In this document: piece by piece, positions 1-9,332 of the stretch
How the letters are laid out: the number at the start of each line of letters is the position of its first letter
Numbering within the stretch: position 1 is the first letter of the stretch
Origin: Lithodes maja
Taxonomy: Eukaryota > Arthropoda > Malacostraca > Decapoda > Lithodidae
Assembly (NCBI GenBank): GCA_037953745.1
Contig: JBAKBP010001598.1
Location: 1 to 64,000 of the forward strand
Reading direction: 5' to 3'
DNA length: 64,000 bases
Notes under the pieces: generated by a model
Databases searched by the model: none
Seen by the model: the letters and a program-made list of their open reading frames with translations, nothing else
What the model was told of the DNA's origin: nothing
Made by a program: the position numbers and the translations under genes

Positions 1-3000
1 GTTGAAATATTTCCCCCTGTTTATATTTTATCTTATTCGGTTTCAATTTCTCTTTATCAGTGGGTTGGAATAATTCCTTTTTTATGCTAATTCTATCTTT
101 TCTTGGTGTATCGACGATACCTGTATTGGTGGTGGTGGTTATCGGACCAATGGTGGAGGGTTTATTGGTATTCCAGATAGTGCTGTCGGTAAGAGTGCTG
201 TCGGTGTCGGTGTCGGAATCGATGAGAGTGTCATCACTGTCGGTGTCGGACGTGATAATATCATTATTATTGGTGGTTACGGTGGTAGTATCCTTTCCAC
301 CATTGTCGCTTGCAGTGATAATATCCAACGTCATCCCCCCATTAACAGTGTTGGTGTCGGTAGTGCCATCTTCTTGGGTTGAGCTAGTAGTGGTGGATGC
401 ACCTTGAGGTGTCGCAATCTCCGATCCACCTTCGTCGGAGGGGTTAGGCATAGTAGTAGTAGTAAAGGTGTTGGCGGTGGTACCCATATCCGATTCAGTA
501 GTGGTGGTGGATCCACCTTCGGTTGAGCTAGGTATAATAGTAGTAGTAGTAGTAGTAGTGAAGGTGGTACCTATATCCGATCTACCTTCTTCTTCGGTTG
601 AACTAGGTGTAATATTAGCGGATCCACCTTGAGGTGTCGTAATCTCCGATCCACCTTCGGTTGAGCTAGGTATAATAGTAGTAGTAGTGAAGGTGGTACC
701 CATATCCGATCTACCTTCTTCTTCTTGTGTTGAGCTAGGCGTAATATTAGCGGATTCACCTTGAGGTGTCGCAATCTCCGATCCACCTTCGGTTGAGCTA
801 GGTATAATAGTAGTAGTAGTGAAGGTGGTACCCATATCCGATCTACCTTTTTCTTCTTGTGTTGAGCTAGGTGTAATATTAGCGGATTCACCTTGAGGTG
901 TCGCAATCTCCGATCCACCTTCGGTTGAGCTAGGTATAATAGTAGTAGTTGTAGTAGTGAAGGTGGTACCCATATCCGATCTACCTTCTTCTTCTTGTGT
1001 TGAGCTAGGTGTAATATTAGCGGATTCACCTTGAGGTGTCGCAATCTCCGATCCACCTTCGGTTGAGCTAATATTAGCGGATTCACCTTGAGGTGTCGCA
1101 ATCTCCGATCCACCTTCGGTTGAGCTAGGTATAATAGTAGTAGTAGTGAAGGTGGTACCCATATCCGATCTACCTTCTTCTTCGGTTGAGCTAGGTGTAA
1201 TATTAGCGGATTCACCTTGGGGTGTCGTAATCTCCGATCCACCTTCGGTTGAGCTAGGTATAATAGTAGTAGTACCCATATCCGATCTACCTTCTTCTTC
1301 GGTTGAGCTAGGTGTAATATTAGCGGATTCACCTTGAGGTGTCGCAATCTCCGATCCACCTTCGGTTGAGCTAGGTATAATAGTAGTAGTAGTACCCATA
1401 TCCAATCTACCTTCTTCTGCGGTTGAGCTAGGTGAAATATTAGCGGATTCACCTTGAGGTGTCGCAATCTCCGATCCACCTTCGGTTGAGCTAGGTATAA
1501 TAGTGGTAGTACCCATATCCGATCTACCTTCTTCTTCGGTTGAGCTAGGTGTATTATTAGCGGATTCACCTTGAGGTGTCGCAATCTCCGATCCACCTTC
1601 GGTTGAGCTAGGTATAATAGTGGTAGTACCTATATCCGATCTACCTTCTTCTTTGGTTGAACTAGGTGTAATATTTGCGGATTCACCTTGAGGTGTCTCA
1701 ATCTCCGATACACCTTCGGTTGAGCTAGGTATAATATCCGATCCACCTTCTTCTTGGGTTGAGCTAGGTATAGTGAAGTCTTCGGTTGATCTAGGCGTAG
1801 TGAAGGTGTTGGCGGTGGTACCTTCTTCGGTTGATCTAGGCGTAGTGAAGTTGTTGGCGGTGGTACCTTCTTCGGTTAAGACCGCGTCGTCGCCAGGGGT
1901 AACCGAGGGGGGAATAGGGTGAGTAATTGTATCATTGGCCACGGTGAACCCAATATTATCCAAAATACCATCGGGAGCCATGGTAGTGGGGGGGGTGCAA
2001 GTACGAGCAGTGACAGTATCCAATTCCCCTTCGTCATCGGTAATGGTTACGGATCCACCTTCTTCGGTGTCGGTGAGGGTTGGGACCACCACCGCGGTTT
2101 CTATTGTGGCAGCGTCGTCCAATGTTACAGTGTCAATATCCGATCCCCCTTTTTCGGTTGAGGCAGCGGTGATTGATATATTAGTAATAATATCCGCTCC
2201 AACTTCGGGTGTCGTATCGAATCCAACTTCGTCGGTTGAGACAGGGGTGGTCGATGCACTAGGTATGGTAGTTGTAGTATTATCATTCGATGCACCTTTT
2301 TCGTCAGGGGTGGTGGTAGTATCATCATCGTCCGATACACCTTCATCGGTTGGCGTATCACTAGAAATGGTGGGCCCTTCTTTCTCTCCCTCCTTTCGAT
2401 ATTTTATACCACTATCCAAAATATCATCATCCCTCGACCTCTTCTTTCGTGTATTAGTTTCCGGCGTAGTATTATTATCAGATACACCTTTGTTAGTTGA
2501 GACAGGGGCGGTCGGTCCCTCACTAGGTGGTGTAATATTGTCCGATCCAGCTTCCTCAGTTGCGACAGGGTCGTCGCTAGCGGTAGTCGGCAGGGGGGTA
2601 GGAGGGATAGTCCCGATATTATTTATGTCAGTAGGGGCCGTATCAATAGAAATGATGGACCCTTCTTTAACTCCCTCCTTTCCATATTTTATACCAATAC
2701 CCAAAATATCATCATCCCTCGACCTCCTCTTTCGTGTACTAGTTTGTTTTACTCCCACTTTACCCATGGCAGTTCTTTCCCTCAAACGATACATATCTGA
2801 TATATTTTGAACACTTCCCCTCCCTAGTTGTTTTGTTGTAGGTTTGCCTGGTTTTACTGTATCGTCTTTCTTTCCTTGCCTCTCTATTGTACCAACAACT
2901 GTGCTTTTCTTTGGTCCCTTGGCCTTATTTTTTAAATTATATATGTTTGTACCCACATTGGTTTTTGTTTGTCCACTTTTATTGTATATTACCCCCATTG

Positions 3001-6000
3001 TCTTATTTCTTAAATTATATTTTTTCTTATCCACAATTATATTTTTTTCCTGACCACTTTTAATTTTGGTTTGGTTTCCCTGTGTCTCTACCTTGAAGGG
3101 GTTGTCAATACCAATGTTTCTTTGACCGTGTAGTCTTTTAATTTTCTTTCTATTTCGACCACATCCTATTTGTCGCGTATAATTAATCTTGGTCTTATTT
3201 CTCAAATTATAAATGAGTTTACCTATATTTATTTTGTCCATGTCGGTCACTTTTCTTACACGTTTCGACCTGGTGGGCCTGTCACTAGGTTGCGTTGTCC
3301 TCTGTGTCTCTACTTTGAAGGGGTCGCCAATACCAATTTTTCTTTGACCGTGTAATTTTTTACTTTCCTTTCTATTTCGATGACATCCGACTTGTCGCGT
3401 ATAATTAATCTTGGTCTTATTTCTCAAATTATAAATGAGTTTACCTATATTTATTGTGTCTGTGTCGGTCTCTTTTCTTACACGTTTCGACCTGGTGGAC
3501 CTGTCACTAGGTTGTGTTGTCCTCTGTGTCTCTACCTCACCAACACCAATGACATTTCCATATCCGCCGTGTACCGGCTTTGACTGCTCGCCACCAGTTG
3601 TTTTTATTTTGGTTCTCTTTTTCTGTGCCCCCGCCTCTGCCTTACCAACACCCATAACTATTTTTTGACTTCCCTCTCCACTTTGACCCGGGCTCATCTT
3701 ACCCCTATTTCTTAAATGGTACATTTGTTTGCCAGTATTTATGTTTTCATGTCCCTTTGGTCCCTTTGTTTGTGTTTGTTGTAAATCTTTCGTGTTACTT
3801 GGTCCGTCTCTTTGGGTGATCTGTGGACCGAGCAATTTTGTGGTGGCCATAGGTTGTATCCTCCTTTGATTGGAGGCGATTACGGGTTCACCGGAAGATA
3901 ATCTGGTTTGGACGGTATCTGCCCTTTCGACCCGACCACCGTGTCCTTCTACCGTTTGTTGGCCCTCATTTCCTGAGGGGGGTTGTTTCCCTGTATCGTT
4001 ATATTCAATGTGAGGTGCAACGGGCACCGAATCCTCTAATATATTCTTCAAATATGAAATAAAATCTCTGCTCAAGAACCATGTATTGATTTCAACGTTA
4101 ACCGGTCTCACCGGGTCACTTTCGTCTATTTTAAAATTTGCGATTTGTTCTCGTAGTTTTTCACCAGATATATCCCGATTATAACTAGGGGGAAAATCTT
4201 GGGAAAGTTGTAATAATCTGGATATCGGAAAATCCCCATGGTGCGTGTAAAGGTATATTTCCTTATATTCAAAAAATGAAAAATATAGAAATTGAAGTAG
4301 ACACATAACAGTATTATTGTGTAATTGTGTATGTGTGTTTTCAAGACTTAGAATAAATAGATATACTTCTTTGTGACCTGTTACAGCTTTGATATTTACA
4401 TTTAAGAATTGTTCTAAATATGGAAGAATTAGTCGATACAAATCTATATAATGTTTATATATAAAAGAAATAAAATTCTTTGTAAATATAACCTTGGTTT
4501 TTTTTTTTAGTGTTGTCCATTTCTCTGAGTGGCCACTGGTGACCTTACCTTTTTCGGTTATTTTTTTGCGCTCATATTTCGGGCCCCTATTTCTTAAAAG
4601 GTACTTTTTTTTGCCAATGTTTATTTTTTCGCGCAGCAGCCTTGGTTTTACATATCGCTTTGGTTCAGAATCACATTTCCTTTTTCTGGTTTGTTGTAAC
4701 TCTTTCGTGTTACTTGGTCCATTATCAATGTCTCTTTGGGTGATATGTGGACCGAGCAATTTTGTGGTGGCCATAGGTTGTATCCTCCTTTGATTTGAGG
4801 CGATTACGGGTTCACCGGAAGATAATCTGGTTTGGACGGTATCTGCCCTTTCGACCCGACCACCGTGTCCTTCTACCGTTTGTTGGCCCTCATTTCCTGA
4901 GGTGGGTTGTTTCCCTGTATCGTTATATTCAATGTGAGGTGCAACGGGCACCGAATCCTCTAATATATTCTTCAAATATGAAATAAAATCTCTGCTCAAG
5001 AACCATGTATTGATTTCAACGTTAACCGGTCTCACCGGGTCACTTTCTTCTATTTTAATATTTGCGATTTGTTCTCGTAGTTTTTCACCAGATATATCCC
5101 GATTATAACTAGGGGGAAAATCTTGGGAAAGTTGTAATAATCTGGATATCGGAAAATCCCCATGGTGCGTGTAAAGGTATATTTCCTTATATTCAAAAAA
5201 TGAAAAATATAGAAATTGAAGTAGACACATAACAGTATTATTGTGTAATTTTGTATTTGACTGGTTAAGATATAGAATAAATAGATATGTTTCCACGTGG
5301 CCTCCTACATCTTTGGTATTTTCATATAAGAATAATTCTAAATATGGAAGAATTAGATTATGTAAATCTATATAATATTTATACATAAAAGAAATAAAAC
5401 GCTTTGTAAATGAATTCATTTTTCGTGTGTTATGTTTTGTTTTCCTTTTCTTGGCCGTATCTGATCCGCCGCTGGTGGCCTTACCTTTTTCGGTTTTTTT
5501 TGTTTTTTTCTTAGGATTTTTCATGTTTCTAGCTGTTACATCTCTATAATTAATACGACAACGTTCCCGTAATTGCATAGGAGAGATATTTTCTATAATA
5601 TCTTCACTCTGAAACCATTTTTGTAAATTATGTTGTTTAATTACCTCGGGTGGTTTTATAGTGCTAGTTTTTGTTATTAGTATGGTATTTATACGTTGTT
5701 GTAGGTCCTCCTGTATATTGGGGTTATTATCATCATAACTGGGAGGAAAATTCTTCGACAATTCTTGTAATCTGGATAGGGGAAAAAAATCATTATATTT
5801 GTTTAAATACAAATTGGGATTATTTAAAAATATATAATATAAAAATTGAAAAAGTATTAATATACCAGTTTTATATAAATGTTCATTTTCAGTTTGGAGA
5901 TGAAGAAGAAATTGGTATATTTGTTCAAAATCTAAAGGTTTTTCTCCTTCAATATTTGTTATAAATTTTTGAAATTCCTCGTGATATCTATCGTATATTT

Positions 6001-8722
6001 CCGAATAATAATTATATATAAACTGAAAATAATATAGGGTACTGGGGGATATAGTATCACTCAGATCTGTCGTTTTAAATTGGGGTTCGGGGCCAGTAAT
6101 GGGCTCTTGTTTTATTCCTTCGGGAGAGGATGTTTTATTCGTTGGCAATAATTTCGGGTTAGTCCCCCTCACCCGTTTTGACCTAGCTCCTCTTTCCATC
6201 TTATTGGTTACCACCTTCGTCGACAAACGGGGAGACTCCTCCATTGTCATATCTTCTTCTACGGGGTAAGTTGTATCGAAATCTTTGGTCTCACCCCTTT
6301 TACCGTAAAGTCTATATTGTTTTGGTATAGCTCCCGCTCCACTGGCAGCCGCCTGTATCTCACCTGTTCCAGAGTCAATCTCACCCGGCGTCACTCCACT
6401 GGTTGGTACATTCTCTATCTTAACCGTTCCAGAGTGGATCTCACCCGGCACCGCTCCACTGGCAGCCGCCTGTATCTCACCTGTTCCAGAGTCAATCTCA
6501 CCCGGCGTCACTCCACTGGTTGGTACATTCTCTATCTTAACCGTTCCAGAGTCGATCTCACCCGCTCCACTGGCAGCCGCCTGTACATTCTCTATCTTAA
6601 CCGTTCCAGAGTCGATCTCACCCGGCACCGCTCCACTGGCAGCCGCCTGTACATTCTCTATCTCACCCGCTCCACTGGCTGGTACATTCTCTATCTTAAC
6701 CGTTCCAGAGTCGATCTCACCCGGCACCGCTCCACTGGCTGGTACAATCTCTATCTTAACCATTCCAATCTCACCCGGCGCCGGCACTGAGGGGGAGAGG
6801 GTGGGATCTTGTATCGTCTTCCCCTTTTTGTTGTAAATGGAAAAAGGGTCTTCGTTTTTTCTCTTGGAGCTATCCCGTTGAAAGTCCATTTCGTATGTAT
6901 TCGCAAGTGTTTCCTCCTCATCTGTATAACTTAAAGAATAATATTCCGGTTTGTGTTGAAGAATTGTATGATGTTTAGACTTACTTATCATATTATCATA
7001 ATCTATATTTAACATATCATACCGAAATATTTCGGAGGCTTTTACTAATTTATCGAATTCATTTAAATTATCTTGCTTTATTTTTTCCGAAGCATTTATC
7101 CTCAACTCTGTTATAACTGATTTTGCCTGTGGTGAAAAAGAAGGGTTGTTTTTTATAAAAGAATTATAATTATTGAAGAGTTTGAATTTTCCTTTGAAGA
7201 TACGGGTCTTCTCCTCCTTTGAACCTCCATCGATATAATTGAAATTTGTGTTATTAAGGGCGAAGTGTATTAGCCCATGGGGTGGATAGAGTTCATTCAA
7301 ATTCCACATTAATGTTCTCCCCCCCTGGGCAAACTTTGAATTGGATGCGGTGGTTAGTAACATAGATTTGGAAAAACCATCATTATCATCTTCATTTAAT
7401 TTTTGAATATCAAATGCCATCATGTTCTCACAATCTACTATAATATTCGCATTTTGCGACTGGCGACGACCCCATTCCCCCACATGCGATCTATCATTTA
7501 ATGTACACCGAGAGACGTTAAGTATATATTTTTTCGCTAGGTGGGCCAATATATTGAAATGGGGGGAGTGTATGTGATTAACTAAGAAGACTGCATAATC
7601 GGCATGATATCTACCCGTAATGTGTAGAGTATGATCAGTATCACCTATTATCGAAAGAGCTACGGACACTAGTTTTCGAAGGGATAAGTACACATAGGTA
7701 AACACACTCAATAGTATATCCTTGGGTAGATCTATGGTATGGTCCAATAGCGCATGCGCTTTAGCCAAAAGGTACTGAAAACTTATCGCCACTAGATTAT
7801 AATCCAACGCATTATACGATTCACTCAATGGCAACAAATAATAAAAAGGTGAGGTGTAGGCCAAGATAGTAATTAGCCTTTTAAATTCAGCCACAGTTTG
7901 AAACTGAGACGAGTGTATAAAGATTTCTTCACTAAAGACCTTTATTATTTCCTCGTACAATTTACGACGAGTTTCCCCTGATAATATTGTCCTTGGAGCC
8001 TTAAACCATGCTATAAATACCGCTTTGTGTTTGGACAATAACATGTGTTTAAATAAAGAAAGCTTATCGGTTGATTTGATCCCGCGTCGGATTCTAAAAT
8101 AACAATAAGAAATAATATCCAGATTCATCATATTGTGAGCGGGTTTCGGGTCTTTTTTAATTTCGATATCTATGAGTAAATCAAAATTTAATTTGTCATA
8201 AAAATCATTAATGTAAGCTTCTAAATCAAGACACGTTACGGGGAAGAATATATTGAGAATATAATTATCAATTACTAAGGGTTGAGTTATTGAATGAAAG
8301 CCCAGTCCTAGAGATTTTTGGAGAAGGTCAATCCATATCGGTTTTTTTGTTTCACTCATCAGGTTTGCCGATTCGGTTTCAAATCTTTCAATCATCTCTC
8401 TGTGTAACCCATGGATAATAATTGTCGGCGCCGAGTTTAATAACTCTGAATTTGAACGTGGCGTTAGAAATGTTTGTTGGTCTGTAACGTATCCTTGCCA
8501 GTTGTCTAGGCCGATATAGAATTGAATTAAATTTGGGACCCCGGGAAAAAAAAAATTACACATGGCCACCTTGTCATCAGATTGAAGTACTGGACTGTAA
8601 TAATTCCGACTTAGACAAGCCAAATGAATACAAAATTTATTTATGTACAGGTTGCCCATATTATTAACAGTAAGTATCTCACCAGTTGATGGATCTTGCG
8701 AAAGGTTTATAAATTCCCCCAT
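1..8722 (-). CDS. Giant multidomain protein, C-terminus off the left edge
   Basis: One minus-strand frame is free of stops from 8854 to base 1; every triplet was checked. The first ATG is at 8722, giving at least 2,907 codons. In order from the N-terminus: about 640 residues of non-repetitive sequence (8722-6800); PASGA/GEIDSGTVK repeats (6785-6320); three diverged copies of a 170-200 residue helical-looking unit containing LLQFLYF and FPPSYN (about 6050-5530, 5420-4690, 4490-3775), separated by Lys-rich linkers; a basic region with seven YxLRN-type motifs (4630-2770); and a very long Ser/Thr/Glu-rich tail with about 40-residue repeats (1790-360). No family is recognised. The size suggests a giant virion or tegument-like structural protein, but that is inference. 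Codons for the tail are biased to short DNA repeats, so its length is probably variable between isolates. The 160-aa frame upstream may be its N-terminus separated by a frame change. Confidence 0.85.
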   Translation of the reverse strand, partial: MGEFINLSQDPSTGEILTVNNMGNLYINKFCIHLACLSRNYYSPVLQSDDKVAMCNFFFPGVPNLIQFYIGLDNWQGYVTDQQTFLTPRSNSELLNSAPTIIIHGLHREMIERFETESANLMSETKKPIWIDLLQKSLGLGFHSITQPLVIDNYILNIFFPVTCLDLEAYINDFYDKLNFDLLIDIEIKKDPKPAHNMMNLDIISYCYFRIRRGIKSTDKLSLFKHMLLSKHKAVFIAWFKAPRTILSGETRRKLYEEIIKVFSEEIFIHSSQFQTVAEFKRLITILAYTSPFYYLLPLSESYNALDYNLVAISFQYLLAKAHALLDHTIDLPKDILLSVFTYVYLSLRKLVSVALSIIGDTDHTLHITGRYHADYAVFLVNHIHSPHFNILAHLAKKYILNVSRCTLNDRSHVGEWGRRQSQNANIIVDCENMMAFDIQKLNEDDNDGFSKSMLLTTASNSKFAQGGRTLMWNLNELYPPHGLIHFALNNTNFNYIDGGSKEEKTRIFKGKFKLFNNYNSFIKNNPSFSPQAKSVITELRINASEKIKQDNLNEFDKLVKASEIFRYDMLNIDYDNMISKSKHHTILQHKPEYYSLSYTDEEETLANTYEMDFQRDSSKRKNEDPFSIYNKKGKTIQDPTLSPSVPAPGEIGMVKIEIVPASGAVPGEIDSGTVKIENVPASGAGEIENVQAAASGAVPGEIDSGTVKIENVQAAASGAGEIDSGTVKIENVPTSGVTPGEIDSGTGEIQAAASGAVPGEIHSGTVKIENVPTSGVTPGEIDSGTGEIQAAASGAGAIPKQYRLYGKRGETKDFDTTYPVEEDMTMEESPRLSTKVVTNKMERGARSKRVRGTNPKLLPTNKTSSPEGIKQEPITGPEPQFKTTDLSDTISPSTLYYFQFIYNYYSEIYDRYHEEFQKFITNIEGEKPLDFEQIYQFLLHLQTENEHLYKTGILILFQFLYYIFLNNPNLYLNKYNDFFPLSRLQELSKNFPPSYDDNNPNIQEDLQQRINTILITKTSTIKPPEVIKQHNLQKWFQSEDIIENISPMQLRERCRINYRDVTARNMKNPKKKTKKTEKGKATSGGSDTAKKRKTKHNTRKMNSFTKRFISFMYKYYIDLHNLILPYLELFLYENTKDVGGHVETYLFILYLNQSNTKLHNNTVMCLLQFLYFSFFEYKEIYLYTHHGDFPISRLLQLSQDFPPSYNRDISGEKLREQIANIKIEESDPVRPVNVEINTWFLSRDFISYLKNILEDSVPVAPHIEYNDTGKQPTSGNEGQQTVEGHGGRVERADTVQTRLSSGEPVIASNQRRIQPMATTKLLGPHITQRDIDNGPSNTKELQQTRKRKCDSEPKRYVKPRLLREKINIGKKKYLLRNRGPKYERKKITEKGKVTSGHSEKWTTLKKKTKVIFTKNFISFIYKHYIDLYRLILPYLEQFLNVNIKAVTGHKEVYLFILSLENTHTQLHNNTVMCLLQFLYFSFFEYKEIYLYTHHGDFPISRLLQLSQDFPPSYNRDISGEKLREQIANFKIDESDPVRPVNVEINTWFLSRDFISYLKNILEDSVPVAPHIEYNDTGKQPPSGNEGQQTVEGHGGRVERADTVQTRLSSGEPVIASNQRRIQPMATTKLLGPQITQRDGPSNTKDLQQTQTKGPKGHENINTGKQMYHLRNRGKMSPGQSGEGSQKIVMGVGKAEAGAQKKRTKIKTTGGEQSKPVHGGYGNVIGVGEVETQRTTQPSDRSTRSKRVRKETDTDTINIGKLIYNLRNKTKINYTRQVGCHRNRKESKKLHGQRKIGIGDPFKVETQRTTQPSDRPTRSKRVRKVTDMDKINIGKLIYNLRNKTKINYTRQIGCGRNRKKIKRLHGQRNIGIDNPFKVETQGNQTKIKSGQEKNIIVDKKKYNLRNKTMGVIYNKSGQTKTNVGTNIYNLKNKAKGPKKSTVVGTIERQGKKDDTVKPGKPTTKQLGRGSVQNISDMYRLRERTAMGKVGVKQTSTRKRRSRDDDILGIGIKYGKEGVKEGSIISIDTAPTDINNIGTIPPTPLPTTASDDPVATEEAGSDNITPPSEGPTAPVSTNKGVSDNNTTPETNTRKKRSRDDDILDSGIKYRKEGEKEGPTISSDTPTDEGVSDDDDTTTTPDEKGASNDNTTTTIPSASTTPVSTDEVGFDTTPEVGADIITNISITAASTEKGGSDIDTVTLDDAATIETAVVVPTLTDTEEGGSVTITDDEGELDTVTARTCTPPTTMAPDGILDNIGFTVANDTITHPIPPSVTPGDDAVLTEEGTTANNFTTPRSTEEGTTANTFTTPRSTEDFTIPSSTQEEGGSDIIPSSTEGVSEIETPQGESANITPSSTKEEGRSDIGTTTIIPSSTEGGSEIATPQGESANNTPSSTEEEGRSDMGTTTIIPSSTEGGSEIATPQGESANISPSSTAEEGRLDMGTTTTIIPSSTEGGSEIATPQGESANITPSSTEEEGRSDMGTTTIIPSSTEGGSEITTPQGESANITPSSTEEEGRSDMGTTFTTTTIIPSSTEGGSEIATPQGESANISSTEGGSEIATPQGESANITPSSTQEEEGRSDMGTTFTTTTTTIIPSSTEGGSEIATPQGESANITPSSTQEEKGRSDMGTTFTTTTIIPSSTEGGSEIATPQGESANITPSSTQEEEGRSDMGTTFTTTTIIPSSTEGGSEITTPQGGSANITPSSTEEEGRSDIGTTFTTTTTTTIIPSSTEGGSTTTTESDMGTTANTFTTTTMPNPSDEGGSEIATPQGASTTTSSTQEDGTTDTNTVNGGMTLDIITASDNGGKDTTTVTTNNNDIITSDTDSDDTLIDSDTDTDSTLTDSTIWNTNKPSTIGPITTTTNTGIVDTPRKDRISIKKELFQPTDKEKLKPNKIKYKQGEIFQ
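361..1790 (-). repeat. Coding minisatellite in the giant gene tail
   Basis: About eleven units of roughly 110-135 bp, all multiples of three. Each encodes a version of TPQGESANITPSSTEEEGRSD followed by MGTTTIIPSSTEGG. Runs of AGT codons (read on the minus strand as Thr) vary in number between units. Length changes preserve the giant frame throughout. Confidence 0.85.
3165..3575 (-). repeat. 222-bp direct repeat encoding the YNLRNK block
   Basis: The block starting near 3171 recurs near 3393, an offset of 222 bp or 74 codons. Each copy encodes NIGKLIYNLRNKTK followed by a Cys/Arg/Lys-rich stretch and SKRVRK. Further single copies of the YxLRN motif lie at about 4600, 3730, 3020, 2945 and 2790. 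Confidence 0.75.
3775..5420 (-). repeat. Tandem duplication of about 0.92 kb inside the giant gene
   Basis: Bases 3775-4490 are repeated at 4690-5420 with an offset of 924 bp, which is 308 codons. The inner parts (3825-4345 and 4749-5270) are nearly identical, while the outer parts have diverged. A third, older relative of the encoded unit lies at about 6050-5530. The frame stays open across both joints, so this is an in-frame domain duplication. Confidence 0.85.
6320..6785 (-). repeat. PASGA/GEIDSGTVK coding repeats
   Basis: A mosaic of short in-frame units whose translation alternates (V/I)ENV, PASGA, VPGEI and DSGTVK. It joins the N-terminal region of the giant protein to the first helical unit. 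Composition (Pro, Ala, Ser, Gly) suggests a flexible linker. Confidence 0.8.
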
Positions 8723-8784
8723 ATCCAAAATGGGAATTTGATCATACCATCGGTCTAACGTTCTATCTTTGTCACAAGCTAATA

Positions 8785-9267
8785 TTATCCATTTTCTGTC
8801 GAGTTGTCCAGTATGGATTTCATGCGAGCTATCTTCGTTATTTTTATTTGGTTTTTACCATTTTTGAATATCATTTCACTCTTGGTCTCCTTTAAAATGT
8901 CTGACCTATTGTAAAATCCCACGATATAGAGGATTTCCAAAATCTCTTTTTTTTTGGGACTATTTAAACTCGTATATTTATATGTGGCATAAAGAGTTTT
9001 AATCATTAGATTGAAGTAAAGACATTTGTGTTCATTGTCTAAGTAACCTTGATAGAGCTTGGCAATTGGCTTATTAATTAATTTTAAATTTTTGTGTCTC
9101 TCCGTCGATATTTTTACGGTAGTTGGAGATAATAGATTACGATCGTAATAACAACATCTATTAACCAACATTAAATGTTCATTTTTGTAATCTCTCTGTC
9201 TAATATGGCCCAATTTAGACACAACACAATCACATAATTGGGCTAAATATAGTTGGTTGAGATCCAT
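8785..9267 (-). CDS. Hypothetical protein, 160 aa, possibly the N-terminus of the giant protein
   Basis: An ATG at 9267 opens a 160-codon frame; a TTG two codons earlier is a less likely start. The product is Lys/Asn/Tyr-rich with no membrane segment and no recognised domain. It ends at 8785. The giant frame, offset by -1, is already open from 8854, so the two frames overlap by about 70 bp. The overlap of the giant frame reads like real protein (RKWIILACDKD), although its first ATG comes later. This fits either two separate genes or one gene interrupted by a single-base indel or a programmed -1 shift. It is divergent from the VWA gene across a 65-bp AT-rich gap. Confidence 0.6.
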   Translation of the reverse strand: MDLNQLYLAQLCDCVVSKLGHIRQRDYKNEHLMLVNRCCYYDRNLLSPTTVKISTERHKNLKLINKPIAKLYQGYLDNEHKCLYFNLMIKTLYATYKYTSLNSPKKKEILEILYIVGFYNRSDILKETKSEMIFKNGKNQIKITKIARMKSILDNSTENG

Positions 9268-9332
9268 ATTCAATAAATTATTTCTATATTAAATTTAATA
9301 TTTATATTAACTTATAACTGTGTATTTGCCAG
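9268..9332. promoter_or_regulatory. Divergent AT-rich intergenic spacer
   Basis: Only 65 bp separate the start codons of the 160-aa minus gene and the VWA plus gene. The spacer is almost pure A/T apart from a short GTG/GCC stretch next to the VWA ATG, and includes TATATTAA-like stretches usable as TATA boxes in either direction. Confidence 0.5.

Noticed and set aside
60..407. Plus-strand frames at 60-407, 1146-1337, 1935-2810, 2844-3053, 3170-3668, 4494-4986, 5671-5964 and 6317-6790
   Set aside because: All lie antisense to the giant minus-strand gene. They are open because its repeats and Ser/Thr-rich codons avoid stops on the other strand.
571..1596. 341-codon minus-strand frame of VDRRLRHLKV repeats
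   Set aside because: Same strand as the giant gene but in another phase of the same repeat; the giant frame is the one open across the whole 8.8 kb.
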